Below, one piece after another: positions 37,348-50,326 of a stretch of DNA of 64,000 bases (position 1 is its first letter; every line of letters starts with the position of its first letter). The notes below the pieces were generated by a model, which did not search any database, was not told where the DNA came from, and saw only the letters and a program-made list of their open reading frames with translations. Source of the stretch: Triplophysa rosa (taxonomy: Eukaryota > Chordata > Actinopteri > Cypriniformes > Nemacheilidae); assembly GCF_024868665.1 (NCBI RefSeq), contig NC_079913.1:7731819-7795818 (forward strand), given 5' to 3'. A program made the position numbers and the translations under genes.

Positions 37348-39500
37348 CCTAACATGTGAAAGTCATAAACACACAAGTTTAGTTTACAATATAGAAACCA
37401 CATCCACCTCATGAGTTCAACAATCTTCATCAAGATTTTGGCATCACGTGTCACATACTGTACATCACTACTATATCAACCAATGTAGATAAACTGCTTC
37501 CACATATTGACTACATACACAACTTTTCATACACAAAAATTCAGCATTCGCTTATAAATTACATTAAAGACAGACAGTGCCTTGAATCCGATATGAAAAT
37601 CAGACTGGATTTGTGTGCAGTGTGAACAGGAAGTGGGAAGTGACTCCAGCACACACTAGCTCAGATGACATGGGGGTGGCAGACTACACAGTTCACAGAT
37701 CTCACGTTCTGATTGAAAGAAAAATGCATACTCACAGCTCCATCATGTGCCATGTGGAAACACTTAAATGGTCTCACCAGCCACCAATTCAAACCACACC
37801 ACAGCATTTTCAGACGCACCCAATATTATCTGCAGTCTGGGTCGTTGACAGGAGCCATACCGAGCCACCCATACTAAACATCAAACTCATCCATGCTCAG
37901 ACAACTAACACTAGAAAAGAAAGCCTTCAACATAACCATAAATCTGGCTTTAAACCATAATGAAGCTTTTTAAAATACACACAAAATCAGACTTGATCAA
38001 GTAAGCAACATCTGAAATCTGAAAAGGTAATATTCTAAACATAGTACACAAATTAAACATTATATAAAAACAAAACAATAAATTAATAAGAATAATAAAA
38101 ATGCAATTATGATCTGTTAAAATACTATAACCTCATTACATTTCATGCAAGGGACATCTAGCAATACTGGAAATTAAATGTTTATTTTCATTTTTTGTTA
38201 AAGGTAATTTGAAGGTTTGAAAAAAAAAAAAACGATTTGATTTTGGTTGTAAACTGTTAATGGAATAAGTCAGTCCAATGCATTGTGGGATACAGGATTC
38301 CATGCACTGCACTCTGTTGTGTACTGCATACTTTGTCAAATGTAGTGACTCATTAGGCATTCCATACATACAAAAAATTCACATACTGTTCACGTATACA
38401 TTTCTTCACTATAATATGCTTTCCATTCCTGTATTGTAAACAGAGCAAAGTAGACTAAACTAACTGCAGGGCTGCTTATATGTTATCCTTGGAGGTTAAA
38501 CGTTAAACGTTAAAGCGTTAAACGACGTTTAACGTTAAGGCGTTAAACGATGGGAGGAGGTTTAAGAAAAATACACATCTACCATGACGGAGGGAGGTCA
38601 GTCAGTATGACCACGAGTGCAGTCTCGGGTTAAAATCACACACCTGGACGTTCTCACAGAGAACGTGCATAGCCATTCCATTGTGCAAAATGTCTGAATT
38701 CAGTCACCTTCATGGGAAAACATTTACTGCTGTTTGGGTCTTGCATTCTGTATGCCGTGCACCTTGGCAACAGCGTTTCAGCAAATCTCAACAAACTAGC
38801 AGTTGTTTTCAATTTACTAGCTGTTAAAAAGATTGTTCTCAGAGAGATTAAAACAACAAGGCACAGGGCAGAACCGGCTGAACCTGACACACATCTTATA
38901 ATTCCATCTGAGTTTACAGAGTTTATTTCCTGAGTGGAAAATAGGATCTTTGCTCCATCCCATAATACAATGCGCGCCGCAGCGATGCAACATTGCATCT
39001 GTGTCGTGCTATGTGTTGTGGACTATGTTCTACTATGTTATGCTGGGAATTTAAGCAACGCTATTTAACACACAGCCTTTACCCACCAAGGAGTTTAGGG
39101 CGTCAGTAATGCAAGAAAGAAAAAAAGAAAAAGAAACATACAACATTCAAGCCCTGCACATGCCTATACAGGAAATTTGCCACCTGAATAACACTAATTT
39201 CCAACACTAATAAAACACATTGCCTGTAATATTCAAGTATTTTTTTTCAACACTTTGAGAGGAAACATTATGTAAAGCATAACATATAAAACGAACGTGA
39301 ACATCATACCCAACCCATAGTCCCGTTATTTGCTTTTGCAATGTTCAGGAAATTATACGCAAAACTGTGATAATGAGATCAGATCAGAATACAAATACGC
39401 AAATCTTTATAGTTCTAGTTTCGCGTATTTGTTTAACAACATTTTACACAATCTAAAGATATTAAATCTTACAAAATGGAACAGAGCAAACTTTATTGTA
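37348..39500. other. intergenic, no gene seen
   Basis: The open frames near 37.6 and 38.7 kb lack domains. The GTTAAACG cluster at 38495-38549 is listed separately. Confidence 0.45.
38495..38549. repeat. cluster of GTTAAACG motifs with an inverted copy
   Basis: Within 55 bp the motif GTTAAA(C/G) occurs repeatedly: GTTAAAC, GTTAAAC, GTTAAAGC, GTTAAACGAC, then the inverted GTTTAACGTTAA and a last GTTAAACG. It is both tandem and palindromic. Its origin is unknown. Confidence 0.6.
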
Positions 39501-39521
39501 GCCACAAAAAAGAAGTTTCGT

Positions 39522-40419
39522 GGTGCGATTTGGGGAAAATATCGAATTGCGATTTCTTTGACAGACACTGCGATTGCAATTTGATTTGCGATTTAATGTT
39601 TCTAAATCAAGCTTCAACTCAATATTGTCAATAGTGTGCCGCACAGTATGGGTATAGTTACCCTGCTGAAAAACAATCAAACAATCAAAACCATTAGAGA
39701 AATTCTAATTGTTAAAACCATTACGAAATTCATTTTTGCAGTTTTGGGTATTATTGACATATGAATTACTGTTGTTCTATAGGTTGCCAACTGCCAGATT
39801 ACCCCCATAGAATCCAAATACCAGTATACACTATTATAGTTTTCATTAAAACAAATACAACGCCCATTATAACCCTTAAATCCATAAAATGTTCTATTGT
39901 ATTAGTGAATTATTAAAATGGTAAATGGGTTACACAGTTTGATTTATTAATTTTTAAGTAGGCCTATTTGGGATTTTAAAAACAAGTTGAAAATTTGCTG
40001 AATGTTTCATTTCATCCAAGTGAAATTAGTAAAGCAGTTAGATAGAATTTACATTTGTTTGAAAAGCAGAGCCAGGCCTGAGTTGGCACAGGTTGCGCGC
40101 GCGCGTGCGTCAAGCCTCGTCAATATTGCCAGATGCGTTTGTGGTGGACACATGCGGTGTGGAGCCGGACTCAAGTATAACGGAGACGCGCGAGTACAAC
40201 AGGCTGTATGTGCGTCAAATTTAAACGGCGTAGACGCGGAAGACACGCCGCACTGGGCAGAGACGCGAGAGTATGACCGCCTGTGTGTCCGCGCGTCAAG
40301 TTTAAACGGTTCCTCCGCGAGACGTGGGAGACGCGCAACGCAGGGCAGAGACGCGCGAGTAATCTCACTCTCTCTCACATCGCGATTGCGATTCGATTTC
40401 GATTAATCGTACAGCCCTA
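39522..40419. mobile_element. hAT-like element with left terminus degraded
   Basis: The left part reads GTGCGATTTGGGGAAAATATCG with many GCGATT motifs, and the right end reads CGATTAATCGTACAGCCCTA. This is the same type of end as the hAT insertion at 52397-53004. The interior holds a CpG-rich tandem repeat at 40183-40365. No transposase was recognised. Confidence 0.55.
40183..40365. repeat. CpG-rich imperfect tandem repeat
   Basis: Two units (40183-40259 and 40260-40347) and part of a third each begin GAGACGCG and share GCGTCAA(A/G)TTTAAACGG. Units are 77 and 88 bp. It sits inside the hAT-like element and stands out by GC content from its AT-rich flanks. Confidence 0.65.
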
Positions 40420-43400
40420 CACCAAACCAAACTGAATATGAGTCTTAAATCAATACCTCTGATCACAATAGTTCACAAAAGCTTATGGTCAGTGCCAAAT
40501 GTTCAACTTGTCCGGACAGGCTTCACAGAAAAGACACAATTTAAGAAAGCTATCGTAAAAGATCTTGGTTTGTAGTAATGTAAAAGCACTGACTCGATAT
40601 GTTTAATAGAAGAAAAAAAACTCTGCTTATGACACGTCACCTGACCTTTTGTTCACTAACAACATCTAGTTTCTCTCAGGAAGGACATTGTGCAAAATGA
40701 CAAATAACCAGCATTAAGTCTAAAGACAGGGAGCAATGGCTGTTTAGTCTCATATGAAGCAGCTGAATACACCATTCTGCTTCTGTCTTCCACAGATAAA
40801 TGACTTCCATGTATTATATCGGGACGCCGTCCCACAGAATGAGAATACTTCAGTGCTTTGAGATGAAGCCTAGAGGAACAAACAAAGCTATTTGAAATAA
40901 ACAGTGCATCTGAATTGAAAGACTTAATCGGTTTGTGTTCAATTGTTCAATTGCTGTCTTGGCCAAAAAAAAAAGTTTACCCAAAAATGTAATTCTATCA
41001 TCAGTTACACTCCTACAAACAAAGAAAATGTCTGACAAAACATTAGACATTGACAGACTCATCTACTTATCTCCATCTCCTTTTAATTGTAAAAGGCACC
41101 AATATATTTAAGGAAATGACATTTTCTGTATGCCTTTAAATGAGTCCCTTTTGGTAATTCTTGTTTTTCTGGTTATGGTGGTAATCTCAGGGATAAAACC
41201 ACAGAAAATGGTGTCTTCCCAGACACTTTCTCAGAATAGTACTCATAATCTCAACATTGTCATGAACTTAAAACGAGAAAACCCTATGGCTGAAACTACA
41301 AAAAAAAAAAAGAGAAGCGGGAAATTTCTATCTTGATTTAATGCTGATCTCTAGAAATCTGTTCCCGTTAAAACTCCAAAACAATCGTGACGGCATTTAT
41401 GAAAAGCAGTTTGTTTACGGAACACGAACAGTACATTCCCTTTCATCTATAGAACAAGCGTGTGTAACTATCTAAAGAAGGAATGCACACACCACACCAA
41501 ATAAGCTCCACACCACAGAATGCATGAAGACAGCTGACCATTCCAGCTATCCCAGAATGCCACAGTCTGCAGCGGATCAGAGATGCGTTTTTTGTGCGGG
41601 AGATTGTGGTGGGTTTACAAGGAATATGACCTAAAAGGAAGCTCTGTACTAATTTGGGCAGGTCAACAGTGGTCATACTTACCTGATAGGCCAGCGAGGG
41701 GGGGGGGCGGTTGTACAATTTCATTTTAGGGATTATAACAATATGGCAATAGTAATTAGATGTACATGAGCAAATGGAAACTTAATTAGAGAGAAATTCA
41801 ATTGCGTGACACAAAGAAAACACATTCCTCCAACATGTTGCAGGTCATGTTGATCAACATATTACTTAAGTAAAATAAGAAGAGACACAATTGCACAAAT
41901 GCTGATCTAAGTGAGGACTAAATCAATAACAAGCTAATCATAAAAGCTATTAGTACTAGTTGGACATATACCATAATCCAAACTTCTCTCACACTATACA
42001 AACAGAAAAAGCACCTGCTCATTTGAGGTATTAAAAAAATGCAAAATGAACAAACACACTCAGCTGTTGGAGCAGTGGCTGGCAACTAAACATTGTGTGC
42101 ATTGTGACATTTATAACCCAAGGCAAGACTAATAAGTGGAAGACCTAAAGACAACATTTTGCCTTTACAATCAGTGTAGAAGTGATCAATCTAAGGCAAT
42201 GGCTCCCTCTTAAGGCCTTAAATGCACATAACAACTTAAAAGTATACGCAAATTAATTTGTTTTTCCAATAAATTATAAATTTGAACGGAAAAGTTGAAA
42301 CATTCACACAGCAGTAAAAATTGATTACATATATCGTTTAATTGTGTTACTACGGTAGCGATCACATACAGTACAATTCGGATCAAGTAGTGTAGCAACC
42401 AGATTCTGTTAGTTAACTATCTTAAACTGACGAGGCCTTGAAACCTAATTTTCTGTAAAATCATTGATGTTTGAACTGAACTGTACTGGGCTGTGTCTTT
42501 AAATGAGGGCCACTCTGTATGTACTACACGCATGGTGCAGGTGTTTGAAAAAGGTGGTCAATTAACTCACAGATACGGAGATACGAGCTGTGTGTCATTG
42601 GATTGTAGATCCAGTTGCTTGCTGTTACCGGAGCTGCTTTCATCAGTTTGTAAGATGCAGTGCTATACACTTTTTAAGAAAATAAAACAAAAGCGTTCAA
42701 AGAAGCTGGACGAAGACGCGTCGGTTGGCCTCCTTTTCTGTTTATTCAACTTTGAAGTGTGGTGAGCGCCGCCATCTTTGATTTAGTCAACGTTACGTTT
42801 ACAGGTGTACAGACACGATGTTGGCAATCAAGCCAACTCATTAAGACATTGTGAATTATCGATTTACAAGCTTAACTAACCATTGTTGTACAGAAGATGT
42901 CACACACAAAACCTTCATCGTAAGTTGCGGAATGTACAAAAAATTGTCCATTTGGTGTACGACTTTTAGATGCGTCATAATGGGGATTTTTCTGGAGAAG
43001 CTTTCGCCGTTTTCTGAAATTTGCAGTACACGCGCCGTAAATTAAGCCGTTTTAGTCGCAATACAGCTATGAAATATATTAGAAATTCTTATAAACATGT
43101 TACCATTTATTACTCCCATTATTGTACACATCTTTTTTTTCATATGTTGCCCAAAGAACACATTCACATGCAAATTAGAATAGATGCATTGTACAAAATG
43201 GGATTACCCATTTATGGCCATTTTACATTTACGATTATACATACAATATCAAATCATTGTTCTATTTTACATAACACGAGAATAAACATATCTTTTTATA
43301 GTGGTTTGTTAAATATCCTAAAACTAAAAAATTGTTTGGCAAATTAAAAATGTTTGCCTAGACAGAATCAGCAATAGAGTAATATGAATTTGTTTACCTG

Positions 43401-43685
43401 AACATACGTGTGATCGCCTAATTCTGAGATAGCAAGCATCAAAGTTTGATTCCCATCAAGATTATATTTTCACAGAATGTCCTCTGTGAAAAATTTATAC
43501 GATTTTTTTCACTATACATTTTACTGTTCCCCTCTTCTGTCAAATTCTTTGTTTTATTGAACATTCATAATGAAAATGCTTTATTTAAAAACAGTCATAT
43601 TGCCAACACTTAAATTAATATTAGGTGGATATTAACTCATTGGATAACATTTACTTGACTCCACTGTATACACAAACTAGAGGAA
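40420..43685. other. intergenic, no gene seen
   Basis: No gene recognised. It includes a fragment near 40963-41030 with TTTACCCAAAAATGTAATTCT, probably MITE-derived, and a G-run of about 10 at 41698-41707. Confidence 0.45.
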
Positions 43686-43689
43686 TACC

Positions 43690-44315
43690 ACAGAAGTGAA
43701 CTGCACAATTTTATTCAGGCACAAGAGGGAGCCATTTTGGCTTAACATTTTGGCAGAGTCAGTATTCAAGTCTATTTCAACATGGACACAGACATACAAA
43801 CTTACAGATACACACATACACCCAAATCCAACAAGGCCACAAAGTCCCTTTATAAAGTGCTTCATGTCAAGTATTACCAGAAAAAAATCCTCCATTCTTG
43901 TAAAGCTTTCCTTGACCCCGTAAACAAAGGAATGAAACCTTTCCATGGCTGCGAAATAAAATCTTCAAGCAAGCATACAGGGTCACGCACTGAACAGCAG
44001 GATAAACTCTGAATTGGTAGGATTTTCAGTTTAGTGCATTTTAAATGCAGCTACTTTGAGTTACAAGTGTGCGTCTAGTATACAGTAAAGCCTCAAATCA
44101 CTGTTTAGAAAAAAAACCTGAATAAACCCATGTAAACTTTCAACAGCAAATCTTTTACAATGGCCTCAACACTGACTTTGAACTATTGAACGTGAACTTT
44201 CCAACATGCAGTTGCACCATGCGTAACCAAAAGCGCAATAAGTGCAGTAACTAGAACCTTCATTAGATCAAAAACGCCCCGTCCTTTTTTGTGCCTATAT
44301 TATAGAGACAGAGGA
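43690..44315 (-). other. caprin2: caprin2 3' UTR
   Basis: The stretch runs from the stop codon to a minus-strand AATAAA at 43715-43710, about 600 nt downstream. It contains no recognisable repeat. The cleavage site near 43690 is inferred. Confidence 0.6.
43710..43715 (-). terminator. caprin2 polyadenylation signal AATAAA
   Basis: TTTATT on the plus strand reads AATAAA in the transcript, about 600 nt after the caprin2 stop. It is the first canonical signal I noticed in this UTR. Confidence 0.6.
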
Positions 44316-44878
44316 TCAGTCCTGGTACAGCAAGAAACCCGAAAAGGTGCTGTATTTCCAACTGCTGCCATAGATGGCACCACGATGAAGCCGGAGCCAC
44401 ACCTGGTCTCCCTGGAACAGCTGTAGGACAGCGTGGTTGCTAGCGGTCTCGTGATCCGGAGCTCCGTCATTAGCGTATGCAGACACCATCACCTCTTCGT
44501 TGCGCATGAGGTTGATGTACAGTGGCACGCTAACCGCCAGCTTCAGGATGTGGAAGATGAAGACGTAAGCGCCCGAAGCGGGGCAGGTGAAACGCCCGGT
44601 GGCCGTGTCGAACATTTCACCAATATTGGTATGCAGTAGTTCGAAGGCGATTGGCTGATCCAGAGTGCCTGGTGCGAAGTTGGCAGTGCGGGCAGCAGAG
44701 AAGGCCACGCGGAGTTGGGTGAGCGGGTACACGTGAACGGGCATCAGAGTGTGCGGTCCCTGAGGGTTGATGGGTACCTCCATTGGCGCGATTGAAAGCG
44801 TGTCGCTCATTCCAGAGTCGAACGGATATGCTCCCTCTCTGTCCGGACTGCTCACCTGTGATGAGTCGCTCCAACCAA
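44316..44878 (-). CDS. caprin2: caprin2 last coding exon, C1q domain
   Basis: This exon encodes a Ser/Pro/Met-rich linker and then a complete gC1q domain. The C1q signature order is visible: FELLHTNIGEMFD, then GRFTCPASGAYVFIFH, LYINLMRNEE, VLQLFQGDQVWLRL and the terminal FSGFLLYQD. gC1q domains form trimers; the family member is intracellular, as no signal peptide is present in the gene. The acceptor is ATTACAG at 44879. Confidence 0.95.
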
Positions 44879-47800
44879 CTGTAATTAAAAAAAACATGGC
44901 TTAATAGATGGATGAATTGGGCCACTCACATTTCACTTTCACCGGCATTAAAATACTACTAATTTCCATTTTGGCACCAGCATGTACTGAAAATGATTGA
45001 ATGAGTAAATTTCGTTTTTACCACTGTTCCTTTGTGTTGCTGTGCCTCCACTTTGTTTGAAGTTTTGCTGGTACCCGTTGTCCTGTTAACAAAACAGTTC
45101 AGTTTTGTTTATATATACACACACAAACACTGCTTTTCCCAATACACGAAGCACCCTTTAATTTTAAAAGTTAAAGTTATAAAGAGTCCCCATTGTCCTT
45201 ACACAAAAAACAAACTTGATAAAAAAACAGATGAATGGATGAAAGCAGATCTATGACATTCGTAAAAGGCCCGATATTTACAAACACTGAATGTAGGTCA
45301 TTTTAACTCAGAAATATTAAAACTAAAATATTAGATGAAATGAGCCATTTACTGTAAAAAAATGTGTATATAAGCAAGTTAAACATCTTACTCTGGACAC
45401 ATAAAGGGAAGATCCAGGGTCTCTGTGTGTATGGCTATGGGATATGAAGCCCCCTCCAGGAGAGCGTACATTCACTCTGTGAGCCTCATAACCTAGTAGT
45501 TGGGTTTAAGACAAGAAAGTTCCGCAAAAACGCACTAATTACCTTTTATTTTTTAACATCTACACAGTTCATTTAAATCTAGGCGTTTCATTGTCCCATA
45601 AATAGAATTTTTAATAATCACTTGGATATCATCATGCATTTAAATTAGCAGCTGATTTTAGGCCAAGCTACAAACAATAAAGATAGCACTTTTGGTCCCC
45701 AATCCACCAAGGATCATACCAAAGAAAAAGTATTAGAAATGTAAAACTGTGCAAAAAAAGTTTAGATACCACCACACGTCCAATTAAGTTGTATGTACTA
45801 CGACGTCAAGGCAAGTCTAATGGAGAGAGAGTAAACCACAAAGAGTGAAACAGGAAGTGAAAGGTACCTCTGAAGCCACCAGGTGATCTGTATGAGTGAA
45901 GAAAACCCCTGCCTGCACGCGTCATACCTCTCGCTGTCCCACGTGTGTAGCTGGCCTGACCCAGACCCGACTGTGGCTGAGGGGCAGAGAACACATGACC
46001 GCCTGTGCTGACCGGACACTCAAACTGGCTCTCTGGAAGGACAAGCGTGGTCATTCAGTAAACATGCCTACGCCAACCAAATAATTCACTAGCCAATTGG
46101 CAAGCCAAATGGTAGTTTGACCTTCAAACATTTCATTTTGTATGCATGCGTGTTACCGATCTGGAGTTCATCTTCAGGCAGGTTGAGTTCAGGTGGCGTT
46201 TGGGTGCTGGCAGTGGAAAAACTTGGTGTTTGGGCTGTAGCGTAACTACGATGCATGGATTCAGAGAATCCACTCTCATCCGACTTCATCTCTGAGCCCT
46301 TACTGATGGGTAAAGAGGCCACACTGAACACCTGACCAAAAGACATACATTTGAGCTTAAGGCGTATGAGATCAGAGCTTGGGACAAGTTGTTTATAAAC
46401 AGTTTACATTGTGCTCACAGAGTGAATGTTGTGGAAAGTATTTTCTGGACTGATAGATTGATGATTAGGAGGTGTTGTAAACGTCTGCGCAGACACAGGG
46501 GTTGACATCCCATTGCATAGCGTCTGCTTTCCTGCCTGACACACACAAGCAGAAATCTGGGAAATTGACAGTTTCAAGGCACTCAACAAAAATCTGCCAT
46601 TTCGATGACACCACGTGAATTCTAGTAATTTTCTTTGTGTAAAGCTTGGACACATTACAGGCATCAAGCCTTTATCACTGTTATAACCATGTTGCATACG
46701 CGGTATACAAAAAAAGGATACAAATAAAAGTTTCCTTTTGGCAAATTTATGATAGAATCAACAAATTATTTTCCCCCCCAAAATCTGACATCTGCTAATG
46801 TGGATTATTCAAACCTGTACAGAGCTCTTGTTTTCCAGAGGGATTGAAATGGACGATCCTCTGCAGTACAGAGGTGGAGAGGTGAAGCCCTCACTTTCTT
46901 TCTAAACACAGAGAAAGTCAGTGAGGGGAAAACTTTGCCATTACAGGTTACAAGATCATATTTTCACTGTAACTAGTCAATTAAAAGACGGGAATAATTA
47001 TACCTGTGGCTCCATAACGGTTTCTTGATTTTAGTTTTAAAAGCAACACAAGACAATCATTTTAAGCATACAGCAAAAACTCCTTACTTGTGGCTCATCT
47101 TTATTGTGCAGACTGAGATCAGAGCCATTTATAGACCCGTCTCCATTCGACAGACAGCCTTTAGGTTCTCCAGAAAACAGAATATGTAGCGGAGTGCTCT
47201 ACGATTACATAAGACCTTGTTTTATCAATCAAGCAATTTTGGCCTGTCACATCACGATTCAGTCATATCAAAAGATTACGTGAATTCTTTATTTGCTTAC
47301 ACGCTGGGACTGAGGCAGCATATCTGACGGACTTCTTGTTAATTCCCTTTGTGCTGTAAATTAGAAAAATATTATAAAATGGCACTTTAACGCACACATA
47401 ATATCAAAAAGAAAGTGTGGTAAGTGGGACAGGTGTACCAATGGGAGTAGAGGATGCAGGAGACTGCCGGCCTCTCTTAGTTCGGCTGCTACAAGGAGAA
47501 TTTTCCCCATCCAGAAGAGACTCCTGCACACAGAATGCAGTTAAAAGTTTAAATGAAACATTTGCCATCCAAACAATACCTGATAAGGAAACTGAAGTAA
47601 GGCATACCTGCATAAAGCTGAAGGATCCAGAGATCTGATCCATCAGGGATTCCAGCTGCTGTTTTCGCTGAACAGGGTCTTTAGGTAACGGAGACTGTGA
47701 ACCGAAAACTTCCACCTCTATAGGCATCTGAAAGCCATAAAAAAACACCTAGTTTTGTACAAAATCAACAAAATTGTTCCTCAAAAAATTAAGACAAACT

Positions 47801-50326
47801 AAAAAGTTGCAGAACTTGCAAGGCACTAAAAATGAAAAAGTAGCCATTTCAAAAAAGAAAAATCTCAACTCACGGTTTTAGAGTCATTATCCCCCTTGCC
47901 CTTCCGCTGTCGTTTCTAGCAAAGAAAAAAAAAAACAAGTTCTGTTTTTTCAGTTCTAGAAACAAAAACCGCTACTAATGTTTTGTTGGCATGCCACAGT
48001 GTGTCTATACAGACAGTTATCCACCTCTTTGGGGTCATTCATGGGCCTCTTCATAACGTCTGGGGTCTTTGGGATCAACCCTGCTGCTCCTTTCCATGGC
48101 TTCTGTACAGTAGGCTGGGGGGCTACAAAAGCATCAGAAAACTCCATTTCCCATGAGTCTGGTGGCTCCCTTTCCTTCATTGCCAAAAACTCCTCCTTCC
48201 AACTACGGGGCGGTGTATTCTCACCCTGACCGCACTTGCTGACGTCAGATTCGACTGTATAACGTCTGTTAAGAAACTGGCATCATTCAGAAGTTACTCA
48301 CCTGCTTGTGAGTCCACAAGAAATAGTGAGAAATGTAAAGATTTCAGCACACGTCAGTTTTTACCTCTTTTAAAGGCACTTCTATCAAACTCGGCTTCAC
48401 CGGAGCTGAAACACAGAAAAATGGGTCTATTATGCAATATCTTATATTAAGATCCAAAAACATGAGGGAAAAATGGAGTTAAAATTCAAACGAGTCTCAC
48501 AGGAAAGGCTACACTGTGGGGCTGGAGGATCAGCTTTTCGGTTCTCGGATTTCTCTTGATTGTCATTTTTTAGTTGTACGTGATCAAAGAAGCCACAATC
48601 CACAAGTCGAAGCAGCTTCTCCTTCATGTTTTTATCTGTGGAAGAATGACAGCCATCCAATTCAAAACTAATGTCTGTAACCAACTACGGTACACGTACT
48701 TGACTAAACTATAATCAAGTCTGCATTAAATCACATCTTTCGTATCTTGACCCTAAAGTTTTAAGGATGTTATATCAAATCAACCATTAACAATATCTAA
48801 CTGCATATTTACAGTATATAATTCAAACGTGAATGGTCATTTATTTTAAGAAACATCACTTGAATTAATTTAAGTTTTAAAGGCTGTCAATACTAAAATG
48901 CATGGGAATGTGGAATAAAGGTACAGTTAAACACTAGACATTTAAGGTAACTGATTTTGGAAGTCAGTCCAAGCTTATAAAATAACATACAAACAGCTTC
49001 CAAATAAACACTTATTTGATAGAACCACAGATTGAGACAGAAACTCACACGTTGAGCCAGCAACTGGTTTTTCTTTCCCTTCCAGCAGCTCCCAGTAAAC
49101 AACAGCAGCCTGTTCCATCTGATCCTCCAAACTAAAGCAAAAAAAAAAAAAACACCAAAATCAAACCACATCCTTAGTGCCATAATCCACACATGACAAA
49201 ATACTCATACACAAAATATTTAACAAACACCTTGTCAGGACAAATGTGCATTATTTTAAATAAACAAATATCACAGCCCTATTCTGCAGAAAATGAAAGT
49301 CAAAACAACCTCATTGTATGGTCTCTTTTGCATCCCATCAATGATGCAAGATCTAACAGACTGTCCATGTCCTGTGAAGACAGGTAACAGGAGTGTGTTG
49401 TCATGTTGCAGAACTTCCTCCGGACATCTTCTCTTTGCAGACTATGAAGGACATATTGCATCTGGAGCATCAAGCTCAGATGTGTCTTCTCTGACTCGAT
49501 CCTCATCATCTTCTCTTGACGGACAGCTTTGCGTTGGGCCTTTAGCAGCTATGTTACACCAAAGAAATTTGTTTTCATGTATCTTTGCATAAAAAGCTTC
49601 ACTGTTTGATTTTACAAGTGCTATCAAGCCAACGGACAAATTTTTAGTTAAAATACATGAAGTCTTTAAATGTTATTAACAAGTATGTTAATAAGAAAAT
49701 CTTACATCCTGTGTGAGGACACCAAGGGTTTTCTGCAGCTCTTTGGCAAATTTGAGATTGTGGACCACCTCATCAAACTTCCCCACAGCTTCCTATAATG
49801 TTACATGTGCATCGCTGATATGGAAATAATCCCCAGATTAGAGATTGCACAAAACCAAATGAAAAACGATTACCATTTGGTCCTCATTCAATTTCTCCCC
49901 ATTCTTCAGCCGCTCACTGTAGCTTTCCAGTTTCAGCTGTAAGAAACAAAAGCTTTATTTTCCATCAAAAGACACAAACAGTCAGGCTAAAATACAATGA
50001 GGGCTTTACACTAAAACCAAACAATGGATAAGCAGAATGTGTTTTAGCAGTGGTTTCTGAAAAACGATTCAAAATTACATGTTTTTAAAGTGAAGCACCT
50101 TCTTTTTCTCAATGTTACGAATCTTGTGCTTAAGGCAGATAAGGCCATCCTCGATATACTTTTCGTAGCCGTAATAGGTGGTCGTTGAAGGGCTTAGGGT
50201 GAGCTGGAGGGTGGTAAAAGATCGAGGGGAGTCCGATTTAGGGCTGCCCTGTCCACCATCCATCTCCATGGCCATTTCTAAAGGAGTCAATGTCTCTATA
50301 GACCGAGACTGTGACAGCTGAACCAT
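44316..50326 (-). CDS. caprin2: Caprin-2, RNA-binding protein with C-terminal C1q domain
   Basis: Exons: 50326-50099, 49936-49874, 49792-49706, 49548-49310, 49131-49049, 48635-48501, 48405-48365, 48225(or 48265)-48025, 47915-47874, 47727-47608, 47523-47439, 47353-47301, 47198-47088, 46901-46815, 46535-46419, 46331-46157, 46032-45868, 45492-45392, 45082-45022, 44878-44316. All borders are AG/GT and the phases close to 2757 nt, 918 residues. Residues 51-290 match the caprin HR1 region (YYGYEKYIEDGLICLKHKIR). The middle is Ser/Pro-rich, with a SQSPLPKDPVQRKQQLESLM segment like human CAPRIN2. A short Arg/Gly stretch (TRGTARGMTRAGRG) precedes the C1q domain (about 787-918, motif GRFTCPASGAYVFIFH). 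Caprin-2 acts in ribonucleoprotein granules and in Wnt signalling through LRP5/6. The only uncertain junction is 48365/48225. Confidence 0.93.

Noticed and set aside
38654..38998. Minus-strand 114-codon frame with an opposing 73-codon frame
   Set aside because: No domain or family resemblance and no neighbouring exons.
43021..43347. Plus-strand 108-codon frame
   Set aside because: AT-rich with no domain; it sits in an intergenic stretch next to the caprin2 3' end without splice context.
44433..44639. Plus-strand frame antisense to the caprin2 C1q exon
   Set aside because: It is a shadow of the conserved C1q coding sequence on the other strand.
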